A stretch of DNA of 64,000 nucleotides from Streptomyces sp. SN-593 (lineage in GTDB: Bacteria; Actinomycetota; Actinomycetes; Streptomycetales; Streptomycetaceae): assembly GCF_016756395.1 (NCBI RefSeq), contig NZ_AP018365.1, positions 6,638,001 to 6,702,000 of the forward strand, read 5' to 3'. The position numbers and the translations under genes were made by a program. Position 1 is the first letter of the stretch. Each line of letters starts with the position of its first letter. Shown piece after piece: positions 57,039 through 64,000 of the stretch. Below the pieces are notes generated by a model. It did not search any database. It was not told the DNA's origin and saw only the letters and a list, made by a program, of their open reading frames with translations.

Positions 57039-57819
57039 GGCGGCGGATCTCCCCACGGAGTTCTTCGGTGATCTCGACGGACAGGTCGGCCACGCCCGCG
57101 TCCTCGATGCGGCGCGGCTGCGGGATGTCGATGGCCCACTCCCGGTTGATCCGGCCGGGCCGCGACGACAGCAGCACGACCCGCTGCGCGAGCCGGACCG
57201 CCTCGCGCACGTTGTGCGTCACGAACAGCACCGACAGGTCGGTCTCCGACCAGACCCGGGTCAGCTCGTCGTGGAGCACGTCCCGGGTGATCGCGTCGAG
57301 CGCCGCGAACGGCTCGTCCATCAGCAGGAGCTGGCTGTCCTGGGCCAGCGCCCGGGCCAGTGCCACCCGCTGCCGCATGCCGCCGGACAGCTCGTGCACC
57401 CGCTTGCCGTACGCGCCGCCGAGCCGGACCAGCGACAGCAGCCGCTCGGCCTCGGGCCTGCGCTCCTCGCGCGGCACCCCGCGCATCCGCAGCGCCAGCT
57501 CGATGTTCTTGCCCGCGGTCAGCCACGGGAACAGCGCGTGCTCCTGGAACATCAGCGCTGGCCGCCCACCAGGCGTCTCGATGCCGCCGGCCGAGGGCTC
57601 GTCGAGCCCGGCCACCAGGTTCAGCAGGGTGGACTTGCCGCACCCCGAGGCCCCCAGGAGGCAGACGAACTCGCCCGGCGCCACGTCGAGCGTGATGTCG
57701 TCCAGCACGAGCTGGCGGGCGCCGGGCCTGCCGAACGCCTTCGAAACATGGTCGATGCGCGCGGCGTACCCGGCGGGTCCCGCCGACGGTGCCGCGGGGC
57801 CGGTGAGGGTGTCGGCCAT
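57025..57819 (-). CDS. ssuB: Aliphatic sulfonate ABC transporter ATP-binding protein
   Basis: This 264-residue ATPase has Walker A LLGASGCGKSTLL (about residue 50), Q-loop MFQEHALFPWLT, signature HELSGGMRQRVALARAL, Walker B LLLMDEPFAALDA and H-loop FVTHNVREA. The ATG at 57819 has a strong AGGAGGT ribosome-binding site. Sequence and context place it in the nitrate/sulfonate/taurine group; sulfonate is chosen because of the adjacent cys genes. Confidence 0.9.
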   Translation of the reverse strand: MADTLTGPAAPSAGPAGYAARIDHVSKAFGRPGARQLVLDDITLDVAPGEFVCLLGASGCGKSTLLNLVAGLDEPSAGGIETPGGRPALMFQEHALFPWLTAGKNIELALRMRGVPREERRPEAERLLSLVRLGGAYGKRVHELSGGMRQRVALARALAQDSQLLLMDEPFAALDAITRDVLHDELTRVWSETDLSVLFVTHNVREAVRLAQRVVLLSSRPGRINREWAIDIPQPRRIEDAGVADLSVEITEELRGEIRRHGQH

Positions 57820-57907
57820 GGTGGTCACCTCCTGAGGTCCTCGGTCGCGCACGGGGCGCGGTGGATGGGTGCTGCGGTGCCTGCGACGGCTGTGCCGCCC
57901 GCCTGCG

Positions 57908-57949
57908 CCGCGCGGCCGGCCGGACGGCCATGTCCGGTCGGCCGCGCGG
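57908..57949 (-). terminator. Intercistronic hairpin between ssuA and ssuB
   Basis: Arms 57908-57925 and 57932-57949 pair with two mismatches around a 6-nt loop in the 139-bp gap. It probably raises ssuA mRNA level relative to ssuBC, as is common for binding-protein genes. Confidence 0.6.
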
Positions 57950-57958
57950 GGCGCCGGC

Positions 57959-59104
57959 TTACTGGGTGCCGAGCCCGGCGGCACTCACCGTCGGCTTGCC
58001 CTGCTCCTTGAGGACCTTGTTGAGCAGCGTGAGGTCGTAGATCCCGTCCAGCTTCGGCGCCTTCAGCAGGCCCGCGTCCACCGCGTGCTGCGCCTCGGCC
58101 TTGGCGGTGCTCGCCAGCGGGTCGTCCAGCACGGTGATGGACTTCCACGCCGGGTCGAGCTGGCTGGCCGGCAGCGCCTTCTGGGTCAGCGCCTTGAGCT
58201 GGTCGTTCGCGTCGGCCTTCGCCTTGTCGGGGTTGGCGTTGATCCAGGCGTTGGTCTTCACCGAACCGCGCAGCACCGCCTCCACGACGTCGGGGTGCGC
58301 CTTGAGGAACTTCTGCGAGACGATCACGTTGGTGATCACGAACTGCTTGTTCGGCCACAGCGTGCTCTCGTCGAGCAGCACCTTCGCGCCCTCGTCCACC
58401 AGCTTCGACGCGGTGGGCTCCGGCACCCACGCGCCGTCGATGGAGCCGTTGGCGTAGGCCTGCGGGGTCAGCGAGTTGTCGGTGCGCACCACCGACACGT
58501 CGCCCTTGCCGCTCTGCGCGTCGACCTTCCAGCCCTTGGACTTGATGAAGTTCAGCAGCGCCACGTCCTGGGTGTTGCCGAGCTGCGGGGTGGCGATCTT
58601 CTTGCCCTTGAGGTCCGCGACGGTCTTGATCTTCTTCGGGTTGACCACCAGCTTGACGCCGCCCGAGGCCGAACCCGAGATGATCTTGAGGTTCGAGCCG
58701 TTCGACTGGGTGTAGCCGTTGATCGACGGGGAGGGGCCGATCCAGCCGATGTCGACCGAACCGGCGTTGAGCGCCTCGATCTCCGCCGGGCCCGCGTTGA
58801 AGGTGGCCTGCTTGATCTTGGTGCCGCCCAGTTCCTGCTGGAAGAAGCCCTCCTTCAGGCCGACCAGTGCGGTGGCGTGGGTGAGGTTCGGGAAGTACCC
58901 GATCTTCACCTCGTCGGCGGAGAGCTTCTTCGCGCTCGTGCTGCCGGCGGCGGCCGGCGCGGTGGAGGCGGAGTCGTCCGACTTGTCGGAGCCGTAGCCG
59001 CACGCGGACAGCGCGCCGAAGAGGATCGGCAGGGCGGCGGCCGCGGCGACGAGTCTGCGGCGGCGGGAGGAGCGCGGGGCGGGTATGCGGAGCAGGGCAG
59101 ACAC
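57959..59104 (-). CDS. ssuA: Aliphatic sulfonate ABC transporter substrate-binding lipoprotein
   Basis: This 381-residue lipoprotein has an arginine-rich N-terminus, a hydrophobic segment and a lipobox GALSAC with Cys35, followed by a Ser/Ala/Thr linker. The NMT1/SsuA-like domain starts at VKIGYFPNLTHATALVGL and has the VDIGWIGPSPSI substrate segment. The GTG at 59104 has AAGGGA about 8 bp upstream. It captures sulfonates or possibly taurine outside the membrane; the ligand cannot be decided from sequence. Confidence 0.9.
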   Translation of the reverse strand: MSALLRIPAPRSSRRRRLVAAAAALPILFGALSACGYGSDKSDDSASTAPAAAGSTSAKKLSADEVKIGYFPNLTHATALVGLKEGFFQQELGGTKIKQATFNAGPAEIEALNAGSVDIGWIGPSPSINGYTQSNGSNLKIISGSASGGVKLVVNPKKIKTVADLKGKKIATPQLGNTQDVALLNFIKSKGWKVDAQSGKGDVSVVRTDNSLTPQAYANGSIDGAWVPEPTASKLVDEGAKVLLDESTLWPNKQFVITNVIVSQKFLKAHPDVVEAVLRGSVKTNAWINANPDKAKADANDQLKALTQKALPASQLDPAWKSITVLDDPLASTAKAEAQHAVDAGLLKAPKLDGIYDLTLLNKVLKEQGKPTVSAAGLGTQ

Positions 59105-59430
59105 GGGAGTGTCCCTTCGTAAGGCCCGGCGTGTCGCGCCCGGTGGGTCAGGGCGCGGCCGGAATGTCGTCAGGTCTTCGCGTGCCGTGCCGCGCGAGCG
59201 GGCGCGGGGCACGGCGGGTACGTCTCGGGGGTGCCGGAGCTGCCGGCGCGGTGCCGCGCGTGCGCAGGGCGCCGCGCGCGGTGGCCGCGGCGCCGGTGCG
59301 GGCCGCGGCCGGGCGGGTCAGCCCGCACATCGTGCGACCCCGCCCGTCCCGGCGCCGAGCCTGCCGCTGCCGACCCGCCCGCCTTCCTTCGCGAAGCCCG
59401 AGAAGGCTTCCTGTCCCAGGTCCGACACCG
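59105..59430 (-). other. Gap between cysN and ssuA
   Basis: This 326-bp GC-rich region has a perfect CTTCGCGAAG palindrome within a wider weak hairpin (about 59382-59410), a possible weak terminator after cysN. A 60-codon frame at 59148-59330 (MCGLTRPAAAR start) has only a poor G-rich upstream sequence and biased composition, so I do not call it a gene. A promoter for ssuABC is likely here but not clear. Confidence 0.4.
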
Positions 59431-60777
59431 TCAGAAGTCCCATCCGTCGTCGTCCGAGGCCGGCGCCTGCGGCCGGGCCGCGAACGGCTCGCCCGCCATG
59501 CCGGCGGTCAGCGTAGCGCCGTCGGCGGGGTCGATCAGCAGGAACGAACCGGTCAACCGCGACTCGGCGTAGGCGTCGACGGGCAGCGGCTCGGCGGTGC
59601 GCAGCACCACCGCGCCGATGTCGTTGACCTCCAGCGCCGCCGGGTTCTCCTCGTGGGCCAGCCCGTGCGACAGGTCGATCCGGTACGGCAGTTCCTTCAC
59701 GATCGCCTTCACCGTGCGGGTGGCGTGCTTGAGCAGCACCCGCTCGCCGACCCGCAGCGGCCGCTCGTGCAGGTGGCAGGCGGTGGCGGTGATGTCCTGG
59801 GTGACCGCCGGCGCGTGGGCGGTCGGGGCGATCAGGTCACCGCGGGAGACGTCCACGTCGTCGGAGAGCAGCACGGTCACCGACTGCGGCGCCCACGCGG
59901 TGTCCACCGGTGAGCCGAGCGCGTCGATGCCGGCGATCGTGGTGGTGCGGCCGGAGGGCAGTACCGTCACCGGGTCGCCGACCCGCAGGAGGCCGGAGGC
60001 GATCTGTCCGGCGTAGCCGCGGTAGTCCGGGTGCTCGGCGGTCTGCGGACGGATGACGTACTGCACCGGGAAGCGCGGCGGGCAGGCCGTCAGGTCGTGG
60101 CCGACCCGGACGGTCTCCAGGTGCTCCAGCACCGTCGGGCCGCCGTACCAGTGCATGTTCGCCGACGGCTCCACCACGTTGTCCCCGGCGAGCGCGGAGA
60201 TCGGGATGGCCGCGACGTCCGGCACCCCCAGCGAGGCCGCGTACGCGGTGAACTCCTCGGCGATGGCGGTGAAGACGGACTCCTCGTAGCCGACCAGGTC
60301 CATCTTGTTGACGGCGAGGACCACGTGCGGGACGCGCAGCAGGGCGGCGACCGCGGCGTGCCGGCGGGTCTGCTCGACGACGCCGTTGCGGGCGTCGACG
60401 AGGACGACGGCGAGTTCGGCGGTGGAGGCGCCGGTGACCATGTTGCGGGTGTACTGCACGTGGCCGGGGGTGTCGGCGAGGATGAAGCGGCGGCGGGCGG
60501 TGGCGAAGTAGCGGTAGGCGACGTCGATGGTGATGCCCTGTTCGCGTTCGGCGCGCAGGCCGTCGGTGAGCAGGGCGAGGTCGGGTGCCTGCTGGCCGCG
60601 GACCTGGGAGGCGCGTTCCACGGCTTCGAGCTGGTCGGTGAGCACGGACTTGGAGTCGTGCAGCAGGCGTCCGACGAGGGTGGACTTGCCGTCGTCGACC
60701 GAGCCGGCGGTCGCGAACCGCAGCAGCGTGGTGGCCGACAACTGCTCGGCGGTGATCGGGCTGGTGGTGCCGGTCAT
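59431..60777 (-). CDS. cysN: Sulfate adenylyltransferase subunit 1 (GTPase)
   Basis: This 448-residue EF-Tu-like GTPase has G1 AGSVDDGKSTLVGRLL, G3 ADTPGHVQYT and G4 AVNKMDLVGY. The C-terminal part has two beta-barrel domains. With CysD it makes APS from sulfate and ATP, GTP hydrolysis driving the reaction. It lacks the fused APS kinase domain found in some actinobacterial CysNC proteins, consistent with a separate cysC here. It starts 2 bp after the cysD stop. Confidence 0.95.
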   Translation of the reverse strand: MTGTTSPITAEQLSATTLLRFATAGSVDDGKSTLVGRLLHDSKSVLTDQLEAVERASQVRGQQAPDLALLTDGLRAEREQGITIDVAYRYFATARRRFILADTPGHVQYTRNMVTGASTAELAVVLVDARNGVVEQTRRHAAVAALLRVPHVVLAVNKMDLVGYEESVFTAIAEEFTAYAASLGVPDVAAIPISALAGDNVVEPSANMHWYGGPTVLEHLETVRVGHDLTACPPRFPVQYVIRPQTAEHPDYRGYAGQIASGLLRVGDPVTVLPSGRTTTIAGIDALGSPVDTAWAPQSVTVLLSDDVDVSRGDLIAPTAHAPAVTQDITATACHLHERPLRVGERVLLKHATRTVKAIVKELPYRIDLSHGLAHEENPAALEVNDIGAVVLRTAEPLPVDAYAESRLTGSFLLIDPADGATLTAGMAGEPFAARPQAPASDDDGWDF

Positions 60778-60779
60778 GG

Positions 60780-61715
60780 CTAGAAGTACCCCTCGCGCTT
60801 GCGGTCTTCCATCGCGGCCTCGGACATCTTGTCGTCGGCGCGGGTGGCGCCCCGCTCGGTGAGCCGGGAGGCGGCGATCTCGGTGATCACCGCTTCGAGC
60901 GTGACGGCGTCGGAGTCGACCGCGCCGGTGCAGGACATGTCGCCGACGGTGCGGTAGCGCACCTGCCGGGTCTCCACCGGCTCGCCGGCCTTCGGGCCGC
61001 CCCAGTCGCCCGCGGTCAGCCACATGCCCGCCCGCCGGAAGACCTCCCGGCGGTGCGCGAAGTAGATCTCGGGCAGCGCGATCCGCTCCCGGGCGATGTA
61101 CTGCCACACGTCCAGCTCGGTCCAGTTGGACAGCGGGAAGACCCGCACGTGCTCGCCGGGGGCGTGCCGGCCGTTGTAGAGCGACCACAGTTCCGGGCGC
61201 TGGCGGCGCGGGTCCCACTGGGAGAACTCGTCGCGCAGCGAGAAGACCCGCTCCTTGGCGCGGGCCTTCTCCTCGTCGCGCCGGCCGCCGCCGAAGACCG
61301 CGTCGAAGCGCAGCTCGCGGATGGTGTCGGTGAGCGGCACGGTCTGCAACGGGTTGCGCAGGCCGTCCGGACGCTCGCGCAGCCGCCCGTCGTCGATGTA
61401 GTCCTGCACCTTCGCGACGTGCAGCCGCAGGTGGTGCTCGGCGACCGTGCGGTCCCTGAGTTCCAGCACCTCGGGGAAGTTGTGGCCGGTGTCCACGTGC
61501 AGCAGCGCGAAGGGCACCGCCGCGGGCGCGAACGCCTTCAGCGCCAGGTGCAGCATCACGATCGAGTCCTTGCCGCCGGAGAAGAGGATCACCGGCCGCT
61601 CGAACTCGCCCGCGACCTCGCGGAAGATGTGCACCGCCTCCGACTCCAGCGCGTCCAGGTGCGTGAGCGCGTACGGACTGGCGCTCGCCCCGGTCTGCCT
61701 GGCGGTCGTCGTCAT
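60780..61715 (-). CDS. cysD: Sulfate adenylyltransferase subunit 2
   Basis: This 311-residue catalytic subunit of ATP sulfurylase is of the PP-loop type: VILFSGGKDSIVML (about residue 43) binds pyrophosphate. FGGGRRDEEKARAKERVFS and the terminal KMSEAAMEDRKREGYF are family hallmarks. It lies directly upstream of cysN (2-bp gap) and 3 bp after cysC, forming a tight cysC-cysD-cysN block. Confidence 0.96.
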   Translation of the reverse strand: MTTTARQTGASASPYALTHLDALESEAVHIFREVAGEFERPVILFSGGKDSIVMLHLALKAFAPAAVPFALLHVDTGHNFPEVLELRDRTVAEHHLRLHVAKVQDYIDDGRLRERPDGLRNPLQTVPLTDTIRELRFDAVFGGGRRDEEKARAKERVFSLRDEFSQWDPRRQRPELWSLYNGRHAPGEHVRVFPLSNWTELDVWQYIARERIALPEIYFAHRREVFRRAGMWLTAGDWGGPKAGEPVETRQVRYRTVGDMSCTGAVDSDAVTLEAVITEIAASRLTERGATRADDKMSEAAMEDRKREGYF

Positions 61716-61718
61716 GCC

Positions 61719-62270
61719 CTACCTCTTCTCGCTCGCGATGCGGCCACTGGCCCCGAGATACGCGTACACGGCCGCCGCCGACTGCTCGACGGTGCTGCCC
61801 TCGGTCTCGATGCGCAGGTCGGGCCGGGCCGGGGCCTCGTACGGGTCGTCGACCCCGGTGAGCCCGGTCAGCTCGCCCGCGGCCTGCTTGGCGTACAGCC
61901 CCTTGACGTCCCGCACCGAGCAGACGTCCACCGGCGTGGCGACGTGCACCTCCACGTAGGCGGTGCCGCGGGCCTCGTGCCGCTTGCGGACCGCCTCACG
62001 GCTGTCGGCGTACGGCGCGATCACCGGGACCAGCACCAGCACGCCGTGCGAGGCGAGCAGTTCGGCGACGAAGCCGATCCGCTGCACGTTGGTGTGCCGG
62101 TCCTCGCGGCTGAAGCCGAGGCCCGCCGAGAGGAACTCGCGGATCTCGTCGCCGTCCAGCACCTCGACCCGGCGGCCCTCGGCGCGCAGCGTGCCGGCCA
62201 GCGCGGTGGCGATGGTGGTCTTGCCGGCGCTGGGCAGCCCGGTGAGCCATACGGTGGCTCCGCCGCTCAT
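61719..62270 (-). CDS. cysC: Adenylylsulfate kinase
   Basis: This 183-residue P-loop kinase has Walker A LTGLPSAGKTTIATAL (about residue 10), the LDGDEIREFLSAGLGFSREDR APS-binding region and the KGLYAKQAAGE lid. It phosphorylates APS to PAPS. Because the local CysH looks like an APS reductase, PAPS may serve sulfotransferases rather than assimilation. The ATG at 62270 has AGGAGG upstream. Confidence 0.95.
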   Translation of the reverse strand: MSGGATVWLTGLPSAGKTTIATALAGTLRAEGRRVEVLDGDEIREFLSAGLGFSREDRHTNVQRIGFVAELLASHGVLVLVPVIAPYADSREAVRKRHEARGTAYVEVHVATPVDVCSVRDVKGLYAKQAAGELTGLTGVDDPYEAPARPDLRIETEGSTVEQSAAAVYAYLGASGRIASEKR

Positions 62271-62365
62271 CCGGTCCTCCTGGTTCCCCGACGCGGTCGA
62301 CGTCGGTGCGGTGCGACTGCGGACAGTCGCGCTCTGGGGGGTTCTCACAGGTTCGACGGCTGGAT

Positions 62366-63070
62366 TCACAGGTGGATCCCGCACTCGGTCTTGCCGAGGC
62401 CGGCCCACCGGCCCGACCGGGCGTCCTCGCCCTCGAGCACCCGGCGGGTGCAGGGAGCGCAGCCGACCGAGGCGTAGCCGTCCATCAGCAGCGGGTTGGT
62501 GAGAACCCCGTGCTGAGCGACGTATGTTTCCACGTCTTCCTGTGTCCACCTGGCAATCGGGGCGATCTTCACCTTCTGGCGCCGCGCGTCCCACCCGACC
62601 ACGGGCGTGTCGGCCCGGGTCGGGGACTCGTCACGGCGCAGCCCGGTCGCCCACGCGTCGTAGCCGCGCAGCCCGGCCTCCAGCGGGGCGACCTTGCGCA
62701 GCGCGCAGCACAGGTCGGGGTCGCGGTCGTGCAGCTTCGGGCCGTACTGCGCGTCCTGCTCGGCGACGGTCTGCTCGGGGGTGAGCGTGATCACGTTCAC
62801 GTCCATCACGACCTCCACCGCGTCCCGGGTGCCGATGGTCTCCGGGAAGTGGTAGCCGGTGTCCAGGAACACGACGTCCACGCCCGGCATGGCACGCGAG
62901 GCCAGGTGCGCGACGACGGCGTCCTCCATCGAGGAGGTGACGCAGAAGCGGCGGCCGAAGGTGTCGGCGGCCCAGCGCAGCACGTCGAGTGCGGACGCCT
63001 CCTCGAGGTCGCGGCCGGCCTGTTCGGCCAGCCGCTGGAGATCCTGTGCGGTGTGCGGTGCGGTGGTCAC
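62366..63070 (-). CDS. cysH: Adenylylsulfate (APS) reductase, iron-sulfur type
   Basis: This 234-residue PP-loop reductase has the CC...CxxC pattern that binds [4Fe-4S] (LCCALRKV and GCAPCTRRV) and the catalytic ECGIHL motif at the C-terminus. These mark it as an assimilatory APS reductase rather than a cluster-free PAPS reductase. Thioredoxin is the usual electron donor. The GTG at 63070 overlaps the stop of the small CxxC gene (GTGA). Confidence 0.94.
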   Translation of the reverse strand: MTTAPHTAQDLQRLAEQAGRDLEEASALDVLRWAADTFGRRFCVTSSMEDAVVAHLASRAMPGVDVVFLDTGYHFPETIGTRDAVEVVMDVNVITLTPEQTVAEQDAQYGPKLHDRDPDLCCALRKVAPLEAGLRGYDAWATGLRRDESPTRADTPVVGWDARRQKVKIAPIARWTQEDVETYVAQHGVLTNPLLMDGYASVGCAPCTRRVLEGEDARSGRWAGLGKTECGIHL

Positions 63071-63258
63071 GCTGCGCCTCCGTCGGAAGAGCCGTGCGGT
63101 GAGGGTGCCGTGAAGCCCTCGGCGAGCAGGCCGAGGAACTTCAGCTGGAATGCTCGGTTGCACGCCCGGCATTCCCAGGCGCCGTGCCCCTGCTCCGAGG
63201 GCCGCAGGTCCTCGTCGCCGCAGTAGGGGCAGTAGAACGGCGCGGCTCGCTCCGTCAC
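63067..63258 (-). CDS. Small CxxC zinc-ribbon-like protein between sir and cysH
   Basis: This 63-residue protein has FYCPYCGDEDLR and WECRACNRAFQLKFLGL, two CxxC pairs 16-17 residues apart that fit a zinc ribbon or a small Fe-S site. Both ends overlap neighbours by GTGA: its start with the sir stop and its stop with the cysH start. The gene is conserved in this place in Streptomyces (SCO6101 region). A role in delivering electrons or metal to sulfite or APS reductase is an attractive inference but unproven. Confidence 0.82.
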   Translation of the reverse strand: MTERAAPFYCPYCGDEDLRPSEQGHGAWECRACNRAFQLKFLGLLAEGFTAPSPHGSSDGGAA

Positions 63259-64000
63259 GACAGTTCCTCCTCCGATGCTCTGGCCGCCCACTGGGCGAAG
63301 CGCTCGCCGTCGGCGCGGCCGGCCCGGAACCGGTTCAGCACCCGCTCGACGTAGTCGGGAAGCTGGTCGGCGGTCACCTTCAGGCCGCGGACCTTGCGGC
63401 CGAAGCCCGGGTCGAGGCCGAGGCCGCCGCCGAGGTGCACCTGGTAGCCCTCGACCTGGTTGCCGTCGGCGTCGGTGACGAGCTGGCCCTTGAGGCCGAT
63501 GTCGGCGGTCTGGATGCGGGCGCAGGAGTTGGGGCAGCCGTTGATGTTGATGGCGATCGGCTCGTCGAACTCCGGCAGGCGCCGCTCCAGTTCGTCGATC
63601 AGCGAGGCGCCGCGCGCCTTCGTCTCCACGATCGCCAGCTTGCAGAACTCGATGCCGGTGCAGGCCATCGTCCCGCGTCGGAAGGGCGACGGGCGCACCT
63701 GGAGGTCGAGGGCCTCCAGTCCGGCGCTCAGCGACGCGACCCGGTCCTCCTCGACGTCCAGCACGACCAGCTTCTGGTCGGTGGTGGTGCGCAGCCGGTC
63801 CGAGCCGTGCGCGGCGGCGAGTTCGGCGACCTTCGTCAGGACGGAGCCGTCCACCCGGCCGACCCGCGGCGCGAAGCCGATGTAGTAGCGGCCGTCCTTC
63901 TGCCGGTGCACGCCGATGTGGTCGCGCCACACCTGCGCCGGCTGTTCGGGCGCCGGGCCGTCCAGCAGCGGCCGCTTCAGGTACTCGTCCTGGAGGACCT
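63255..64000 (-). CDS. sir: Nitrite/sulfite reductase (ferredoxin type), C-terminal half, cut by window edge
   Basis: The 248 visible codons are open to the window end. Siroheme/[4Fe-4S] ligands appear as CTGIEFCKLA and NINGCPNSCARIQ, the C-x5-C and C-x3-C pattern of this family. The segments YYIGFAPRVGRVDG and LGGGLGLDPGFGRKVRGLK are conserved. Linkage to cysH, cysC, cysD and cysN makes sulfite the substrate: six-electron reduction of sulfite to sulfide with ferredoxin. Full members have about 565 residues, so the N-terminal half lies beyond 64000. Its stop overlaps the start of the CxxC miniprotein. Confidence 0.92.
   Translation of the reverse strand, partial: VLQDEYLKRPLLDGPAPEQPAQVWRDHIGVHRQKDGRYYIGFAPRVGRVDGSVLTKVAELAAAHGSDRLRTTTDQKLVVLDVEEDRVASLSAGLEALDLQVRPSPFRRGTMACTGIEFCKLAIVETKARGASLIDELERRLPEFDEPIAININGCPNSCARIQTADIGLKGQLVTDADGNQVEGYQVHLGGGLGLDPGFGRKVRGLKVTADQLPDYVERVLNRFRAGRADGERFAQWAARASEEELS

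Noticed and set aside
59148..59330. 60-codon minus-strand frame (MCGLTRPAAAR) between cysN and ssuA
   Set aside because: It has a poor ribosome-binding site and Ala/Arg/Pro-rich shadow composition; it is not similar to the Cys-containing leader peptides I know from sulfur genes.

Overview
The window is chromosomal DNA from a very high-GC actinomycete. The gene set and order match the Streptomyces coelicolor stretch from about SCO5998 to SCO6102: murA2, acnA (sacA), ngcEFG, rok7B7, xylFGH, dxs, fadAB, a ribonuclease D, hemE/hemG/hemQ, murC, and the sulfur-assimilation locus. GTG starts, GTGA stop/start overlaps, GC-rich hairpins and promoters with a TAnnnT -10 box just before the start codon all fit Streptomyces or a close relative such as Streptacidiphilus, Kitasatospora or Actinacidiphila. 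I see no rRNA, tRNA, IS element, prophage or CRISPR array. Family names and the SCO comparison come from my recognition of the proteins, not from a search.

Layout. 1-4550: a MurA paralogue fused to an XRE helix-turn-helix (C-terminus off the left edge), divergent from aconitase; each gene has a palindrome of the form TATCTC-N6-GAGATA near its start. 4551-13360: carbon uptake and control, namely a chitobiose/GlcNAc-type ABC importer (ngcEFG), the ROK regulator and a xylose-type ABC importer (xylFGH). 13361-18260: 1-deoxyxylulose-5-phosphate synthase, an amino-acid permease and a thioredoxin-fold membrane protein. 18264-24850 (minus strand): fadAB beta-oxidation genes, ribonuclease D, an atypical response regulator and a DUF3000 protein. 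25030-28398: the late heme genes hemE-hemG-hemQ of the coproporphyrin-dependent route.

28427-33642 (minus strand): a Pth2-like protein, a PfkB kinase, msrB, murC, a small stress-like protein and a RibD-type reductase. 33792-35846: a ZapE-type ATPase and a polyphosphate kinase 2. 35884-47773: a glycogen/trehalose region (glgX, treY, treZ) interrupted by a SARP regulator, a hydrolase and a GNAT acetyltransferase. Together GlgX, TreY and TreZ can turn glycogen-derived maltodextrins into trehalose. 48011-55001: a HEPN-family protein of unknown role, a DnaQ-like exonuclease, an aminoglycoside-phosphotransferase-fold protein, a STAS-like small protein overlapping an ECF sigma factor, and an MMPL exporter. 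55288-64000 (minus strand): sulfur assimilation, transcribed sir, small CxxC protein, cysH, cysC, cysD, cysN, ssuA, ssuB, ssuC and a sirohydrochlorin chelatase. It covers sulfate activation, APS and sulfite reduction, sulfonate import and siroheme supply.

The most unusual signals are regulatory. (1) A 16-codon upstream ORF is followed by a perfect hairpin that covers the ribosome-binding site of the GNAT gene, an arrangement like translational attenuation. (2) The matching palindromes flank the murA2/acnA divergent region. (3) A DasR-like site overlaps the likely ngcE -10 box. (4) A match to the Rok7B7 motif lies upstream of xylF. (5) Contiguous 23-bp repeats precede the SARP gene. (6) A CxxC miniprotein is translationally coupled to both sir and cysH.
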